Part shown: positions 11,600-23,793 of the stretch, in pieces
Numbering within the stretch: the stretch's first letter is position 1
Layout of the letters: each line of letters opens with the position of its first letter
Assembly (NCBI RefSeq): GCF_047495875.1
Contig: NC_092463.1
Span: 6,776,622 to 6,840,621 of the forward strand
Direction: 5' to 3'
Source of the DNA: Pithys albifrons albifrons
Taxonomy: Eukaryota; Chordata; Aves; Passeriformes; Thamnophilidae
Length of the DNA stretch: 64,000 nucleotides
Position numbers and translations under genes: made by a program
The notes under the pieces: model-generated
Told to the model about the DNA's origin: nothing
Seen by the model: the letters and a program-made list of their open reading frames with translations, nothing else
The model's database searches: none

Positions 11600-13880
11600 G
11601 AAAGGGTGGCACAATCTGTTCTCCTACTATCTCTATAAAAAAAGATCCAGTCTTTTCTTTGAAACTCCCAGATTTGGGAGTCCTCATGCACAGAGTGCTC
11701 CTGGGTACTTTCTGAGAGAGTGCTTAAGCAAGTTTCATTTATTTTATACAGAGAGATGTGGGAAGAACACAGCTGGATATGTGAAACTTTGTACAAAAAC
11801 TTTATTTCTTGTCATTATCACTGTATTTCATCATGAGTTATTGTTCTTCAGCAAATTTAGAGGAGAAAGCCCCAACATTCCTCCATAACTGTGGACCCTT
11901 GCATCCAGAACAACCTGGATTATTTTAAATCAAAACATTTCTCTTGTTTAATTTTTTTTTCACAGCTAAATCCCTTGGCTGATTTAGGGAAAAAAAAAAC
12001 AAAAACAAAAAACTTTTCAGGAAACTGCATTAATCCTTTCTAGCAGCAAGAGAGCGCAAAGGTTTTGAGTTAATATTTTATCCTTTCCCCCAGCCTCTCC
12101 CATTTGCACTTAGCTGTGGAAAAAATAAAATGCTCATCCCAAGGGCACTCTAATCCTCTTGCTACACCTCTGGATTGCTGGCAGCTGATGTTGGCAAGTG
12201 CAGTGTGCCACAGCTTATCAGGTCAGTCATCCCCATTACCAAAGGAAACTCCATGGAGGCAAATGCTCCGACTGCATCCATCTCCTCACTGGAACCAGCC
12301 CATCCCACTGCTGTCATTTCTTCTGCTCGGTTCCTCTGCTGGTGTGCTCCAGTTATCTAATATGTCTTGGTGGGATGGAGTGGGTGGGATGCTGGACCTT
12401 TCCAAACTGTGTCCGTGTGTGCTCTCCTGGCATTATCAGCAGAGCCTTTGCTGTTGCTGCAGCAGAAAGAGAAGTGAAGACAGGATAGAAAATCCTCAGA
12501 TGAGCGACAACCTTTAATGTCTGCAGGGAGCAATCGGACCTCTGGGACTAAGCTTTTAATTAAAGGTCTGAAATTAAATTCTAACAAGTTGCTATGTAGC
12601 CTTATGATCCTTTGAAATCAATGGCCCAAATCCTGTTGGTTACAGAGGATCCAGGCTTTGTCCTAAGGTGTTTCTGCTGTACTCGCATCCTGAGAAATGC
12701 TCAGGATGTCGCAGTGTCTGTTAATTTGATGAAGAGCCCTCCAAGTTCACAGAGATGGGCCAAAAGATACTCTGGGTTTTGGCTATCTACAGACAATATG
12801 AATGTTTGTTTTTTGAAGTTTTACTTTGGGTTATGTAGTTTCCTTAAACAGCAGCAATTTGGATTTTATTTTCCATGCAAGTCTGGTAATATAAAGAGTT
12901 TGTTTGGTACATAAGTGAATTCATCCATGACAAATTACATGGAAACTATGGAAACACTCTGCTTAATGGAGTACAAGGTCAGGCTGTCTCATGCTAAAAA
13001 AGTAATCATTTCTCTGCTTTTTAACAAAGAGTTTCTTGGGAAATGGGGAAAAGTAGTTCACATTAGTAGAACATCGGAAGACTAAATAATGGAATTGATT
13101 ATAACTAGTTAAATTAATCACTGAGAACAAGTTACCTCACAAATTTAATTTTTTATTTTTTGATTATTTCATCTTCCCATAGAGGAAGTGTTCATTTCTG
13201 CAAGTATTGATCAAATGATTTACCTGAACATGTTCCCATTTCTGGAGCACTCATGTCACTTATAGATGTGCCTTTATGTCCCCTGAGACTCATGCTGGAG
13301 CCTTCTGTATCAAGCAATTAACAGGCCTGTTGATGAGCCAGGAGTTTTGGGTGGAACTGCGATCCTTGGGCATCTCTTGCTCCTCAGTGGCTGTGCTGGT
13401 GGTGGTTAAAACAGGACACTCTACCATAGTGTGCCAAAATATTTTCAGGGCATCAGATACAGATACTCTCAATTTCCATTCAGCCTGAATGCAGAAGGGT
13501 TGATTTCACACTGGGTACTTGGTTTCATCTCCAAGGGAAATTTTTTGTTTGCCTTTGTGACAGCAATTATCTCTTTTCCACATAGACCTCCCATTCAAGA
13601 CAGGGTTATCTGGAAGGTGTTCTGCAATGACTGTGAGTGCTCAGCAGAGCAAAGATAATTTTTTGTGCATTTTATGTTAGATTTATTTGAAGTTTGAAAA
13701 TTTGCTAAGATTTCCAGTTATTTTTCCCTTTTAGTATTTCCAGATTGTGATAAAAGTAGAACCAGGCTTATTCTTTTAAAATTGAAATAACCCAACTACT
13801 TGTTATTCAATTTAGTCTGTTTGAAAAAAAAAAAAACCCTGTATATCTGGACTCACACCATATGAAAATTACTACTGTGA
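11600..13880. other. Unannotated noncoding stretch
   Basis: Two A/T homopolymer-rich patches (about 11950-12012 and 13820-13840). The three overlapping plus-strand frames at 12104-12517 cover one segment in different phases, which argues against coding. Confidence 0.5.
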
Positions 13881-13924
13881 AGAAAAGAGGTTGCATACCT
13901 GCCACATGCATTTCTCTTCCTTAG

Positions 13925-14216
13925 TCTTTCTCTGGAGCTGACTGTGATACAGTTCAATCTGTTTAAAGAACGAATTCTGAATTCTGAATGGGGAGGAGTT
14001 TTACGGATTTTAGAAAGAGGAGAAATGAGCTGCCATACATGCAAGTTTGCCAATCTTAGTCTAATTTTAATGCATATACCAGCTGTACCAGGTAGTTTGA
14101 CCTCAATAGGATTTCAGCATGTATTTGGATGTTATGCTGATTTTAAAATCAAAATTACAGTTAATTTTGAGCATTTTGATGGAACAATGCATTCACAACT
14201 ACAGTTTTCCATAAAG
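13925..14216 (+). other. Candidate internal exon or retrocopy fragment
   Basis: One frame stays open from 13881 to a stop at 14228 (116 codons). A pyrimidine-rich tract ending in ccttag (13919-13924) could be an acceptor. AAAG|GTGAGC at 14213-14222 is a strong donor, and the stop comes 12 bases after it. The encoded segment has a beta-strand-like pattern with HIPAVPGSLTSIG followed by VFGCYADFKIKITV, resembling Ig-like domains of trafficking-complex proteins such as TRAPPC9. This is pattern similarity only and I would not name the gene. No partner exon was found nearby. Confidence 0.25.
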
Positions 14217-15185
14217 GTGAGCTGTTAGTAATGGTATTTTCTTTAGAGAGGCAGAAGGGGGAAGAAGGACTGAGACTTTACTATCAATATTTAAGACTCT
14301 GGCTGGGCTGGCAGGAAACAGCTCCCACGTCAGGACCCTGCTTGTGTCAGAGACCTGATGTGTGAGGAGCTTGGCTGTGGACCAGGCAGACTCAGCCTCT
14401 CCCATCCTCTCCATCCATTTGTCCAGAGCAGGATAAATTAGTAAATTTGTATTTCTGTGGCTACACTTCCATTCAGAAAATTTTGCAAAGACCTGCCTTT
14501 ATCAATATTCTTTATCCATGAAGACGAGTGGCACAACTTTCAGAACAGGTCCAGCCTTGGAAACTTTGTGAAGTGTCTGAACAGTAAGTGTGTCTGTAAG
14601 GATTTAATGTCTCATGAACACGTATTTCTGCCTGGGAGTTTGGGTATGGAAATAAAGGGGCCCCAAAATTGCTAAGTTACAGATAGCTGAGTTCCCAAGC
14701 ATGTCAAAGGATGGTGTCTGATGGGGCTGGTTTTGGTCTCTATGTTGTGTCCCTCTAAATGTTTTTCTTCAGTGGTGTCTCTGGAAGGGGGTAGATTGCT
14801 TTGTGCCTGGGGCTCAGTGCAGCCTGGACAAGGAGGGACATTTCCAGGGTGCAGGTGATAAGAGGAGAAAGAGAACATGAGAATTACAGCAAAGAGCCTG
14901 AGAAGAGCATGGACATGAGATAGACCTCATGTAGGATGGAGACAAAAACATTCCGTGGAATTAGAAGGATTCACAGACTTTTTGTGACTGAGAAAGTCCT
15001 TGAGCTGGCCAGAGCAAATCCTGAAGGCTGGAATCAGCTCTGCCTCTGAGGGAGGGAAGCTGATAACCCCTTTTTTATTTGTCTTTTAACTTTTTAGCTT
15101 TCCTGGTGATTTTCAATTATTCTTTCTCTAAGAACCGGAGTATTCTGCTTCAAGTTCTTCTGAGACTTGACATATTTCAAGTTTT

Positions 15186-15229
15186 CCATTTTTCTTTTTT
15201 TTTTCTTTTTTTTTTCTTCCCCCCCACCA
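15186..15229. repeat. Pyrimidine-rich low-complexity tract
   Basis: Blocks of 8-10 T separated by single C, ending in a run of seven or more C. It accounts for the Lys-rich minus-strand frame at 15128-15313. Confidence 0.9.
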
Positions 15230-16441
15230 GCTGGGAGAAGCTTGCACAAACCCATCTGAAACTTCTGGTTCACCTGGTCTCATCTCAAAACATCTCTGAC
15301 CAACACTTGTCACTTTTGATAGTGCTGAGTGTCCGTAATGAAGCTCTGTAATGTTTTGTTATTCTCCCTGACACTGATTTCTCAGTTTCATATTAGAACA
15401 CTGATATGCAGTTTATTATTTTGAACAGTCACAGATAATGCCACTTTCCTTATAAATTATTTCTGTGAATTTACTCTCCTCTTCAACCTGGTCTTGTTCC
15501 CACATGGTCTTTAGCTCTACTGTCCTCAAGTTTATGTTACAGCTGGTATTCTCTGAGATTTTCCTTAGTACTTAGCTAGGCTGGTATGAACTAGGCATCA
15601 CATCTATTTTCATGAGCATACCCATGACTCTGTAAGGCCAGAAAACTTGTAAAGATTGGATTTCTATTGGTCTTTCTCATTTAGGGTTATAGACACAGGC
15701 ACACCTGATGCCTTTCTCTCTGAAGCTGCTTATAGGGAGATGAATGGTGCCTACAGGGAAAGGATAACTTTAACCTGGGAAGCAATCTTTGGTTGCCATT
15801 CAGATTCCTATGATTAGACCCCCTGGCATGTATACCTTGAAGGAACATGAGTCACCCACTTGAAGCTTTTTTTGTATCTCAAATTCACATCCCTGCAGGT
15901 TGACTCAATATTGCCATAGCTTTATGAGGCAAAACAAATGTTAACTTCCCCAGGGTGAGTTCACCCACCTTTTCTTCAATGCAAATAAGCTGATATTGAG
16001 CATCATTAATAACTTCCCTACATGTGGATTAAAAATGTGTCCAGATTTACTCCACTTTCAAACTTAAACCAAAAGTATTTCTGAAATGCAGTACAAACTT
16101 GTTCTTCTGCCACCCACTTTACCTCCATCTCAGCAACGTTCTTCTCCAGGCAGATGGTTCCCACCCCTTCTCAGCTCCCCTTGACACCCTGCCAACACAT
16201 GCCCAACCACCCTTGTCATCTGTCTCTTGTCTCTAACCCAGTTCCCTAAGATATGACAGACTATGGTCTCCTCTTTTTCCCTAAAAAGAAACACTGCACC
16301 AGCATGCCAGTACCCAGGAAACCTGGTCAAACAAATGTGGATTGGGATCAGAGTGGGGGTGTAAGGCTTCCCTATGGAAGTTTTTGGACTTTTCAGCCAA
16401 TAAAACTAGAAAACAACAATTTTTAGGCTATTTATTTCTGT

Positions 16442-16466
16442 AAAAAAAAAAAGAAAGAAAAAAAAG
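16442..16466. repeat. A-rich low-complexity tract
   Basis: Runs of A broken by single G residues. No CR1 or other LINE body is visible upstream that would make it a poly(A) tail. Confidence 0.85.
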
Positions 16467-17622
16467 TGCAAATACACCTTCACTTCCTCCTCCTTGTCTG
16501 ACTAGAAGTGCTGCTGAAGCGCAGTGTGGGAGCTCTAGTTCAGTGCCTTGTGCATCCATTATCTCACAAGGCTTCCTGACCACCCCCCAACCAAAGCACC
16601 CCACCGAGCTTCCTGAATCCTGTCTCTGTGCTTCCCATAGGAAAGCCAGAGGACAGAGATGGAGAGAGCATGTGGCATTTCTACGTCATGCCTGTCACAT
16701 GTAATTTTTTTGGATGAAATCTCAGAGCTTTTCAGAATACAAGTGCTTTGGGTTTCCATTTTTCCTAGCACATTTAAATTTTTTAAGAAAAGCAGAATGT
16801 CTCTTCCTATGGAGGAGAAAAAAAAAGAAGAAAACAAAACACAAAATTTTTTATTCTCTCAGTTTCTGTTCAAACTGTTTTGATCAACTTCAGTGACAAA
16901 CAGATTTTTGCAGTGTGTAATGTAGCCTTAAATGTAACTTTTCTTGAGACATCTCTGTAAGATCTGCTGGGTCCAAGTTCAATAGGTTTTTTGTCTTTGG
17001 TATTCTTGAGGGTCCCTGATCACAGTACTCTGTTCAGGTTTTCTTTGTGTGTTATAGACCATCATGTTCTCATCTTCCATCACTAGGCTTGCATATAAAT
17101 CTTTGTAAACTGGCCCCAGGAGAGCCTGGGGAATTTATAATCAGGATCATACTATAACTTCAGTAAAGTATCTTCATATAAGATTTCACATTTGAAGTTC
17201 CCTTCCTAGTTCAGGGAACAAATTGGGACTGTCTCTGTCTTTAAACTCATAAACTACACTTAATCCAATGCTTCCCACTGGCACACTGGGCTTTCAGTGA
17301 TCTGCTCATGCTTTCTCTCCATTGATCTCTTGTTTGTTTAATATATTTTGCATTCCTTGGCCCTACAGTGCTGTGGTTTCACTGTTGCATTTGTCTTAGA
17401 GATACTGGAGAAGGCAGGTTTAAGGATGGTTCTCATTTTCCTTACCTTTTTAGTACTTCAATATGGAAGCTCTGTCAATAGGATGGTGCATAGAGGTCTG
17501 AAGTACTTCTAGAAACCCCTCAGGGTTTCTCTGTGCTTGGTGTTATATATTTCAGAAGACATAACTCCAGATAAGGGAGCATAAGAAATCAAGGAAAAGA
17601 CTGCTATAATTTCTTACTATGT

Positions 17623-17728
17623 AATATATACATATATATATGTGTGTGTGTGTATATATGTGTGCGTATGTGTGCAGATGTATATATATATATATATCTA
17701 TATATATATATCTATATATATATATATG
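17623..17728. repeat. Compound (TA)n/(TG)n microsatellite
   Basis: TA runs, then TG runs with interruptions, then long TA runs broken by TC. It gives the Ile/Tyr/His-rich minus-strand frame at 17552-17926, which is an artefact of the repeat. Confidence 0.95.
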
Positions 17729-17954
17729 ATCATATAAATAGATAGTTATCTTGAAAGCATGCCTGTGGATGTAGAAAGGTGCATTCATGCTCCATTCCTT
17801 GGTGTTGTGGCATCTGGGGTGGGGACAGCTGCTCTTTGAGTTTTGATTCTGCTTTGACTTCATGTCCATGGAGTTATGAGTGAGAAATGTGAGCTTAACT
17901 TTTGCTGTTTTTAACTGTGCTAACATTTGAAAACATCATTAATTCCAAATAAAG

Positions 17955-18062
17955 CCTAACAGAGGCCAGGCTGGATGGGCACTGAGCAACCTGATCTAGT
18001 GACAAGGGGTTTGAACTTGGGGACCATTAAGGTCCCTTTTAACCTAAACCATTCTTTGATTA
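17955..18062 (+). mobile_element. CR1 LINE 3' tail
   Basis: 'gaggccaggctggatgggc', 'actgagcaacctgatctagtg' and 'aaggtcccttttaaccta' followed by 'aaccattctttgatt' reproduce the last 110 bases of the avian CR1 type with 'caaggccaggttggatgg..gagcaacctggtctagtgg'. A deletion of about 25 bases relative to better copies lies before 'ggggtttgaac'. Confidence 0.9.
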
Positions 18063-18727
18063 GAAGGGGTAACTGGTAAACTGAATGATCTTCTTTCTTC
18101 TGAGACATTGAGCTGGTACCAAAGCATCTGTGGGGCTGAAAAATGCCATCATAAAAGCAATAGACAAGAACTTAATGGCTTGCAAAATCAGCTTGGTGTC
18201 TTGGGTGACACTGAAAATTAGTAAGACTTTTATTCTTTAGCATTTTTGGTAAAAAAATCTCCTCCTGGACTAAGTTTGATGCTAAAGCTGAGACAGGCAA
18301 ACCCCTGAGAGTTGAATCAGGGGAACTGCACTGTTGTTTCCCCAATGCTGAAACAATCAGCCAGGCTGGGCTCCCACTTTCCCTAGAATTACTGAAGTCC
18401 TCAGGGAAAGACTTGTATGAGACCTCTTGATATTTTTGCTTTTGTCTAATTCACCCAGGAAGCCTTTTTAATATGTTACTGATTTCCAGTGATTTTCACC
18501 ATTAGTTCTGCTTTTGCCTTTGTTTCAGCCTGGACAATGGAATTTTCATTAATCTATTTTTAGCCACAAAAGATTCTTTTTTTTTATCATATAGCAGCCT
18601 AACAACAGCAGTGGGAATTGAGCAGAAATTTTAATTTACATGACTTTACAAACTTCACCAAGCACAACTGCTTGTATTTTGTATTCAAATTTCCTAAAGG
18701 GACACAAATCTGAACTTCTTAGCATGA
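18063..18727. other. Unannotated noncoding stretch
   Basis: AT-rich sequence with no recognised repeat or gene. Confidence 0.5.

Positions 18728-18757
<30 letters not shown>
18728..18757. repeat. (AC)n dinucleotide microsatellite
   Basis: About 13 AC units followed by a single G interruption. A potentially polymorphic length marker. Confidence 0.97.
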
Positions 18758-18758
<1 letters not shown>

Positions 18759-19854
18759 AAGTTAGAATAGGAGCATTCTATCTAACCAGCTTTGTTTAGA
18801 AAGCTTCAGGCACCATGATGTAGTTTTAATGGCATTTAAATTTCACATTCATAATGCAGGATAAGGAGATAGTTGCTCCTGTGCAGCAAGGGATTTTCAG
18901 GCAGGGATAAAGGCAATAGAGATTCTGCTCATGGCATCATAGATAGTGACCAGTGAGACAGTCGTGACTGGAAGGAAAACAACTCCCAGCTGGGCCCCTC
19001 ATTGCTAAATAAATATTAGGTGGCTTAATAAGAGCTCATTATTTCAAGCAGCTAGGTTAGCACAAAAGGGGAGAAAAATAATCACTTTGTTCTGGCTGGT
19101 GCAGCAACCCTGCTGACTGCCTGAGTGTGACAAACAGCAAGGGTGGAAGAGGAAGCAGATGTTCACACCCAAACTCAGAGAGTGCAAGGATCACTGAGGA
19201 CACACAGACAAAACATTCATTATTTTTCCATTGAGAAAGAAGGGGACCAGTCTGGGAATCAATATTTGGGTAGTCTGTGTAGCCCGTGACCCCCTTCAGC
19301 TCCATCCAAAGACCCTCAGCAGCTCTCCAGGGAATTGTTCTACACCAGTGCTACCCATCCTAGGTCCCTGGGAACCTTATTTAGGGAGGAAACTCTGCCT
19401 GCTCTGCTCACCATCTAGAACATTCCCCTCACCCAAATGCCATCCTCCTCACCAGATTTAAGTGGCCTGTGTAGCACTGAGTACCTCTTGGAGTTCTGGC
19501 TCTACCTCTGTTCAGAGAGACATTCATGTTTGTGGGAAGGCACAGAAATGCTTTGAAAACATGATTTTACAACCTGATTGAAACCCACATTGCTTCCAAA
19601 AGCTGGAGTCTCAACTTCCACAGGCTTTATCCCACCTCACTTGTTTCACAGACCAGCTCACCATGTGCCTGCCCAGATGGACAGCAACCTTGGGGAAGTA
19701 GGAGGGGAACAAACTGGCCTTAAGGCAGGAATAGGCAGCTGTGTGGGGACAGATACTCCAGACAGGTGGCTGTGGGGCCACAAGTGAGGCAGGAGAGCAG
19801 GTGGGACCCTCGGGGCTCAGAGATCAGGTGCTGTTGATCAGGAGATGATGAGAG
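18758..19854. other. Unannotated noncoding stretch
   Basis: Somewhat richer in GC from 19050 to 19800, with overlapping short frames on both strands (69-82 codons). None has a domain. Confidence 0.5.
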
Positions 19855-20245
19855 GTGCCATTAGCAAGGCCATCACTGCAACAACATGTTCAATTCTGGT
19901 AGCCATCCTGAAAATAGAGATTGGAAAACTGGGAAAAGAGTTACAGAAATGTTTCCAGATTGTGCCCTGGAGAGACTGTGCTTGAAGGTGAGTGAGTTTA
20001 CAGCTCTTTAGTTGGCTGGCCTCTGAGACTGGGGAATGGTCTTCAGATTAGTGAAGAAAGAACGTGGTCAAAGAAGTGGAACAGAAAATTCAGACAAATT
20101 CATGCTGAAAACAGAGTGTGATTTTGATAATAAGGATTATTCAATACTGAAACTGCTTATGAGGAAATACATAGGAGCATCACTACCTTAGATGTGATTG
20201 AACAGCCTTCTAAAACATGGGCAAGATCTTCACAGAAACTGTGGG
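19855..20245 (+). mobile_element. Probable ancient CR1/L3-type LINE remnant
   Basis: 'tgttcaattctggtagccatc', 'gattggaaaactgggaaaag' and 'ctgtgcttgaaggtgagtga' followed by 'gtttacagctctttag' fall in the order seen at the 3' end of old amniote CR1/L3 elements: 'gttcaattctggtcacc', '..gaaactggaa..', '..cttggcctgtttag..'. A later 'agaaagaacgtggtcaaag' block may belong too. Much more decayed than the other CR1 copies; boundaries are uncertain. Confidence 0.4.
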
Positions 20246-21259
20246 TTTGATGCTTGTTTTAGGGTGGTGGACCTTTGGACCCCATGCTTAAGATGGTACA
20301 AGGCTTTAAACAATCCTTTGTACTTCTTTATAGGAAACACTTTGTTGGCCACAACATTTTTTCCTGTACACACTTGGGGTATTTCTCTGTGTCCTGGAAT
20401 GAATAAAATGCTAATCTTATTGTTCTGTTATTTTTCATTTGAAATTGCAACATCTGAGAAGGAGGATTTTTTTTCCCCTTAGAAACTTATGCCTTTTCTC
20501 TGTTTTTTATGGCCTGGAGGTTTTCTCTCTCATTTTTATTTATCATCTCATATTGCTATGGTTTGCAGATATACAGCAGTGACGCAGGCTGCTGTTGAAT
20601 TTTGGTTCTTGGACTGGTTTCTATTTTTAGAGTGTTCTTAGTGGCACTGAAAACAAGCAGCAGCAACTGTATTGGCCCCAATATACAGCACAGATTTTGT
20701 TAGAAGCAACAGGAATAACATAGCCTGCCCTGTATTTATGGACAATGCAGAACATGATCCTTTCAAAGAACGTGGTCTATCTATGTAAGTAACAGGTCTT
20801 ACTGTGGCTGCCCAACTCCCTCCCTGGAAAAAAATGAAACCAGGACTAACTTGACTCAGCATTTTCACTGGGGCACAGCTCTGGGACCAGCTGAGTTAAC
20901 TCACCTTACAGAAAGCAAGGTGAGCTGGTCTGCTGCCTAACTGGCCATGAAGCACTACCAGGCACTGGAGCACACAGGTCCTGCTTTGCAGGTGGATGCC
21001 CTAATGAACCCAGGGGATCAGCCTGCCTGTTTCTTCTGCTCAAAGTTTGATTAAAAAGTGCAGCATCTCCTCCAAGAGGGGAAGACTGTCATCTCAATTC
21101 ATGCAATTAGTCATAGTCTAATTTCTTTCCCAAAGCAAAAAAACATTGAGCCCTAATTTCCTCTCAGGGTATAATGGGATCACTTGGGCATTCCCAAAAT
21201 TTTCACGAGTCAGAATAAATAAAGTTTTAGAAAAATCCCTGCTCAGTACTTAGTATAGC

Positions 21260-21303
21260 TTTTTTTGTTGTTGTTGGTTGGTTTTGGGTTTTGTTTTTTT
21301 TTT
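21260..21303. repeat. T/G-rich low-complexity tract (TTG)n
   Basis: T7, then TTG units, then TTGG and TTTTGGG units, ending in about ten T. Confidence 0.85.
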
Positions 21304-23263
21304 AGTGTTTGTGCTTTAGCAGAATCAAGAATTCACAGTTCTGCCCTTTCCTGCAGCAACCTTCTGCCTAACTCAAACACCCTATAGGAGAACCCTCCAC
21401 ATGGGATAAAAAAAGAAGTAATTTTGTTAGCAGTTTCTTGTAGAAGAAGCTTTGCCTATGAAAGATTTCTTGAAATTGATTTTCCTGGTATGTGGTTTCC
21501 TTTTTTAAACTCAAATTTCCTCTGAGGTTTTGTCTCTATTTTTTGCCTGGATTACCTGAAGTAAGGAAGTTTTAGCTGAGCTGCTTTTGAAGAAGAAACA
21601 CCAGTATTAAGAAAGAAAGATCCTGTTTGAGATTGTCATTTCTACCACCTAAAAATATTCATAAGTTTTGAATAAAAAAAAAAGGAGCTAATAAGAGTCA
21701 GCTGGGCTAAGTGAAAGGAAATGCAGACTGAATGGTGATGTGGGGTTTGAGTGGATCAGAAAAAATGCTTTTCAACATCCAGTGTAAAAACATTATCCAT
21801 GCCAGGCCCTCAATGCTAAGGCCCAGCTCTGTTAGCTATATAAAACTTGAGTCAGCTACTTTGTGATTGAAATACATTCTATTAAAACATCTGATCTTCA
21901 TTTACAAAGGTCGGGTGATGGTATCCTATATTTTAGTAAAGCATTCTCCTCCCATGCTTGGTTATTTTCACCATTCTACATTTGGACATCGTAGATTGAA
22001 GTCTCCAAGGATTGCTACATTTGCTGGTTTAAAGTGTCTTTTGCATGGGGCCTGTTTCCACTGTCCCTGTCCCTTTCCTTCATTTAAATCACATCTTACA
22101 TTTCTCTCTGATAAAGAAAGTAGTATAAATGGAAATCAGAAGTTCTGTTCCATGAAAGATAATGGGTTGGAGTATTTACACTATTTGGGTGAGAGCACAT
22201 CTTCTATTAAACTGTACTGCAACGTGCAGATAACCTGTTAGAGCAGCATCAAAATGCAATATTTTAACCTTATCCAAATATTTCAGTCTGTTTTTGAGAG
22301 AAATGAAATTTAAACAGATGCTTTTGTGTTGAAAAGATTTCTTATGAAAAGATAGCTTCACATGTGAGATCATGCTGTTGGTAATTTGCTGGTTAGCCCG
22401 AGTTTCTTCTCTTTTCCTTCAAGATATAGCTTTAAGATACTGCAGTTCCTCAACATCCTTTTAGAAGGATTTTCCTTCAGTGACTTTATCATTCCATATG
22501 TGGAAAAGACACAAACAGAGTCTGTGACAGCCCTTTAGACAAGGCCCTTTTAGGAGCTCTTGTCTTTATATTTTGTTCCTCTTAGTTAATTTTCTTGCAC
22601 CAGGTTCTTTTTCAATAGTTTTCCATATTTTCTTCATAAGTTACACAAATGAATTGCTAAGAAAGTACTTGGCTGTCTATTCATGTCATTGCTGTGCAGA
22701 TTGACTTGATTAGACTTGCCATGCCACCTTGCTTTGAGTCTTTCTGCCACTGACTCTGCCAAATGCAGTGTTAATATATCTTTCATAAATACAGTTCAGT
22801 GGTTTTATTGCCAGTGATTTTATTAGCTGATAAACCACCTCAAACCTACTTGTTGCCTCTAGCTTCATAACATGAGCCACTTGGGATCCAAATCACTGCT
22901 TTCTAAGCAATTTTCATTTCTTTTACAAATTGTAGACATCTGTGTTTTCTTTGTCTCTGCATATTTTTACTAGTGTTTCTCTACCCTTTCCACTTTGTAC
23001 ACAGCTGATTGTTGGCACTGGTGTAAATCCACAGAGGTCATTCTTCTCTCTCGGCATGGAGCTGCTGAGAACTTGGTCCCAGATAATTTCTCCTCCCAAT
23101 CTGTACACTTTCTTTGCTATTAGTCTGCCATTAACAATGACTCCATTGTACAAGTGTTCAGGAACACACTTATTTTCTTGCTACCTCACTGATAAGCCTC
23201 TCATGTGGATGGAGGAGCCTAGTGGGAATGGGATCCCTTATGAGGTGTGGATATAAGGGAAGA

Positions 23264-23268
23264 TGGGG
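23264..23268. repeat. 5' target-site duplication of the solo LTR
   Basis: TGGGG directly precedes the LTR and is repeated exactly at 23789-23793, directly after it. Confidence 0.9.
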
Positions 23269-23788
23269 TGTAATGGTTTGACCCATGGCTTCCTCAGTAA
23301 CCATTGTATCTAAGGAAGTTACAAGTATTCCACACGTGTCTTCCACGTAGCAGGGGAGGTTTTAGGCTCTCTTCTCTCTTGGCTGAGGAGCTGGTGGGTG
23401 GTGGTTGCAGCCTACTCCCTCCGGTTGTTGGTGGTTCTCCTGTCCTGGGTGAGATTGTTTCATTCTTGTTCCCCTTCCTCAAGGTTCTTAATTGTGTTTG
23501 CTTTGATTCATTCGGTTTCTTTAGGTTGGTTTGGTGCCTTCCCTATTTTCTGGCTTATCAGTCTCCTTTTTCCTTCCCCTTTTCCCTGGGGATGGGATCC
23601 TATGTACTGTGTATACAGTGTGGTTTGTGAATGTTAGAGAATATAATTTATTCTTTTTATTCAGTTCAGTTTCTTTAGAGTGCGTTTCTTTTCAGTGGCT
23701 TTTTTTTTCTTTCCTTTGCTGGGAAAGTTCTGGGAGGGGGGAAGGGGGCCAGTCCAGGGTTGGCAACAGCTAGGCCAAACCTGTGACA
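23269..23788. mobile_element. Solo LTR of an endogenous retrovirus, probably ERVL-type
   Basis: A 520-bp unit starts TGTAATGGTTTGACCC and ends AGGCCAAACCTGTGACA. The ends are imperfect inverted repeats with the canonical TG...CA. A perfect 5-bp duplication, TGGGG, flanks it. Five bases is the duplication length usual for class III (ERVL) elements, against 4 for class I and 6 for class II. Inside are an ACACGTGT palindrome (23332-23339), a T-rich block at 23690-23715 and a G-rich block near the end. No gag, pol or env sequence adjoins it, so it fits recombination between the two LTRs of a provirus. Minus-strand AATAAA and plus-strand T-richness leave orientation unsettled. Confidence 0.88.
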
Positions 23789-23793
23789 TGGGG
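23789..23793. repeat. 3' target-site duplication of the solo LTR
   Basis: TGGGG, identical to 23264-23268. Confidence 0.9.

Larger units (their letters stand above)
14229..17622. other. Unannotated noncoding stretch
   Basis: Contains a T/C-rich tract (15186-15229) and an A-rich tract (16442-16466). Open frames are under 95 codons and overlap on opposite strands. No repeat family was recognised. Confidence 0.5.
20246..23268. other. Unannotated noncoding stretch
   Basis: Contains a T/G-rich patch at 21260-21303 and a small hairpin (CTCACCTT/AAGGTGAG, 20900-20924). Frames of up to 124 codons (21867-22241) show no domain. Confidence 0.5.

Noticed and set aside
17552..17926. 124-codon minus-strand frame rich in Ile, Tyr and His
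   Set aside because: Produced by the TA/TG microsatellite at 17623-17728.
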